A stretch of 5,711 bases of DNA, from the NCBI GenBank assembly GCA_021812265.1, contig JAKAOI010000170.1:1-5711 (forward strand), in the 5' to 3' direction. The translations under genes and the position numbers were made by a program. This document shows, piece after piece, positions 4,939 to 5,711 of the stretch. Source of the stretch: Chloroflexota bacterium (lineage in GTDB: Bacteria > Chloroflexota > Ktedonobacteria > Ktedonobacterales > JACDGC01). The stretch's first letter is position 1; the number at the start of each line of letters is the position of its first letter. The notes under the pieces are model-generated. The model made no database searches. It had not been told where the DNA came from and saw only the letters and a list, made by a program, of their open reading frames with translations.

Positions 4939-5711
4939 CACAAACAAAGCGTATAGTATTGATATTACTGCTCTGCAGCATGACTGCGGCATGTTCAAAT
5001 ACCGGCGCATCAATGACAGCGCCAACCGCAACAGCGCTGCCACCAACGGCAACAGCGATTCCCGCAATAGCGCCTTCGGAAGATGGGTATACCGGCGCTG
5101 CGGTTATGAAGCCAGATATTATACTGGCGCCGCATACAGCAAACGTAACCGGTGAATTATATCGTGTGGGAGCAGATGGCGGCGCGCTTATAATTACCTC
5201 AAACAAAACCATAGTGGAATGGTACCCTGCATCGCAAACCATCGTCGATATCTTTACTCCACCTGCAGGGATGGGGATTTGGACTATTGCAACTTCTGCT
5301 GAATGGGCTGCGGTTGTTATTGTTCCCTCGCATAGTTCATTGTTGGAAGAAGGCTGGCAATTATGGGTGATAAACCGGCGCAGTGGGGTTCGTTATGAAT
5401 TGTCGCACGACACAGTGGGAACAAATATTACAACCGGTTGGAATACCTATTTAGCGCCAGATATTGCGATAAGCGGCAATCTATTATTCTGGCCAAATGT
5501 TCTTTTTGAGCAGGGACAAATGCACAGCCAAATGATTCAAACAAATTTGTCATCGCAAACTTCTGTAGTTCTTGAAGATGCTGTTAGTGTGATAAATTCC
5601 AATACATTGCACACATTCTCACATCCGACTTCCAACTCGCAATATGCTGTATGGCAAGATAATACTACAATTTCGGCGCCACAGATACAATACAGTTATT
5701 CGCTTCCACTA
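4923..5711 (+). CDS. Lipoprotein with Thr/Pro linker and propeller-like body, 3' end outside the window
   Basis: ATG at 4923 opens 263 codons with no stop to the right edge, so the gene is partial. GGGAG (4908-4912) is a ribosome binding site about ten bases upstream. The N-terminus is a lipoprotein signal: basic residues at Lys9-Arg10, a hydrophobic core IVLILLLCSM (11-20), and the lipobox TAAC with the anchor Cys24, which meets the usual prokaryotic lipoprotein pattern. A linker rich in Thr, Pro and Ala follows (about 25-50: SMTAPTATALPPTATAIPAI), a style common in Chloroflexota surface proteins. The body has repeated beta-strand-like patterns such as GELYRVGADGGALIIT, WQLWVINRRSGVRYEL and ISGNLLFWPN, which suggest TolB-like propeller blades, at low confidence. 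It should sit on the outer face of the membrane. The 16-base overlap with the peptidase gene implies co-expression. The function is not recognised. Confidence 0.7.
   Translation, partial: MGAAVTQTKRIVLILLLCSMTAACSNTGASMTAPTATALPPTATAIPAIAPSEDGYTGAAVMKPDIILAPHTANVTGELYRVGADGGALIITSNKTIVEWYPASQTIVDIFTPPAGMGIWTIATSAEWAAVVIVPSHSSLLEEGWQLWVINRRSGVRYELSHDTVGTNITTGWNTYLAPDIAISGNLLFWPNVLFEQGQMHSQMIQTNLSSQTSVVLEDAVSVINSNTLHTFSHPTSNSQYAVWQDNTTISAPQIQYSYSLPL

Noticed and set aside
5005..5075. Repeated ACA/GCG/CCA triplets, considered as a tandem DNA repeat
   Set aside because: They are explained by the Thr/Pro/Ala linker of the lipoprotein and show no exact unit of constant length.
4766..5242. A 158-codon minus-strand open frame over the peptidase/lipoprotein junction
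   Set aside because: The plus strand here holds a catalytic-site peptidase and a lipoprotein with a clear signal. The minus-strand frame is low-complexity Ala/Val and is the shadow of the Thr/Ala linker.

Overview
The window looks like a piece of a Chloroflexota chromosome. This is an inference with moderate confidence. It rests on a lipoprotein with a Thr/Pro/Ala linker of the PTAT/PPTAT type behind its lipid-anchor cysteine, on a very divergent ECF-like sigma factor followed by a small overlapping partner gene, and on a TypA/BipA GTPase. Base composition is mixed to slightly AT-rich. Nothing suggests a phage, plasmid, insertion sequence or CRISPR array.

Layout from left to right. A divergent minus-strand gene is cut by the left edge (1-93; a start with a good ribosome binding site at 93). 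A control region with no gene follows (94-483) and holds a promoter for the next gene. An ECF-like sigma factor gene (484-1275) overlaps by 8 bases a gene for a small cytoplasmic protein with an XRE-like segment (1268-1909), so the two probably form a translationally coupled pair. A 341-base intergenic region (1910-2250) is rich in symmetry: a 17-bp palindrome over the -35 element, an extended -10 promoter, a palindrome at the predicted transcription start, and a GC-rich hairpin in a leader of about 200 nt. It drives typA/bipA (2251-4101), which is complete, canonical and closed by a strong terminator hairpin (4137-4185).

The right part holds a second apparent operon: a C39-like papain-fold cysteine peptidase (4207-4938), then a lipoprotein gene (4923 to beyond the right edge) that overlaps it by 16 bases and has a beta-propeller-like character. 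The peptidase has no visible signal peptide and no ribosome binding site, while its overlapping partner is clearly exported.

The functional themes are transcription control (sigma factor plus partner), ribosome-associated translation and stress GTPase function (BipA), and a peptidase/lipoprotein pair of unknown target. The least ordinary parts are the symmetrical control region ahead of bipA, the sigma/partner pair, and the peptidase/lipoprotein pair. No wholly new system can be demonstrated from the sequence alone.
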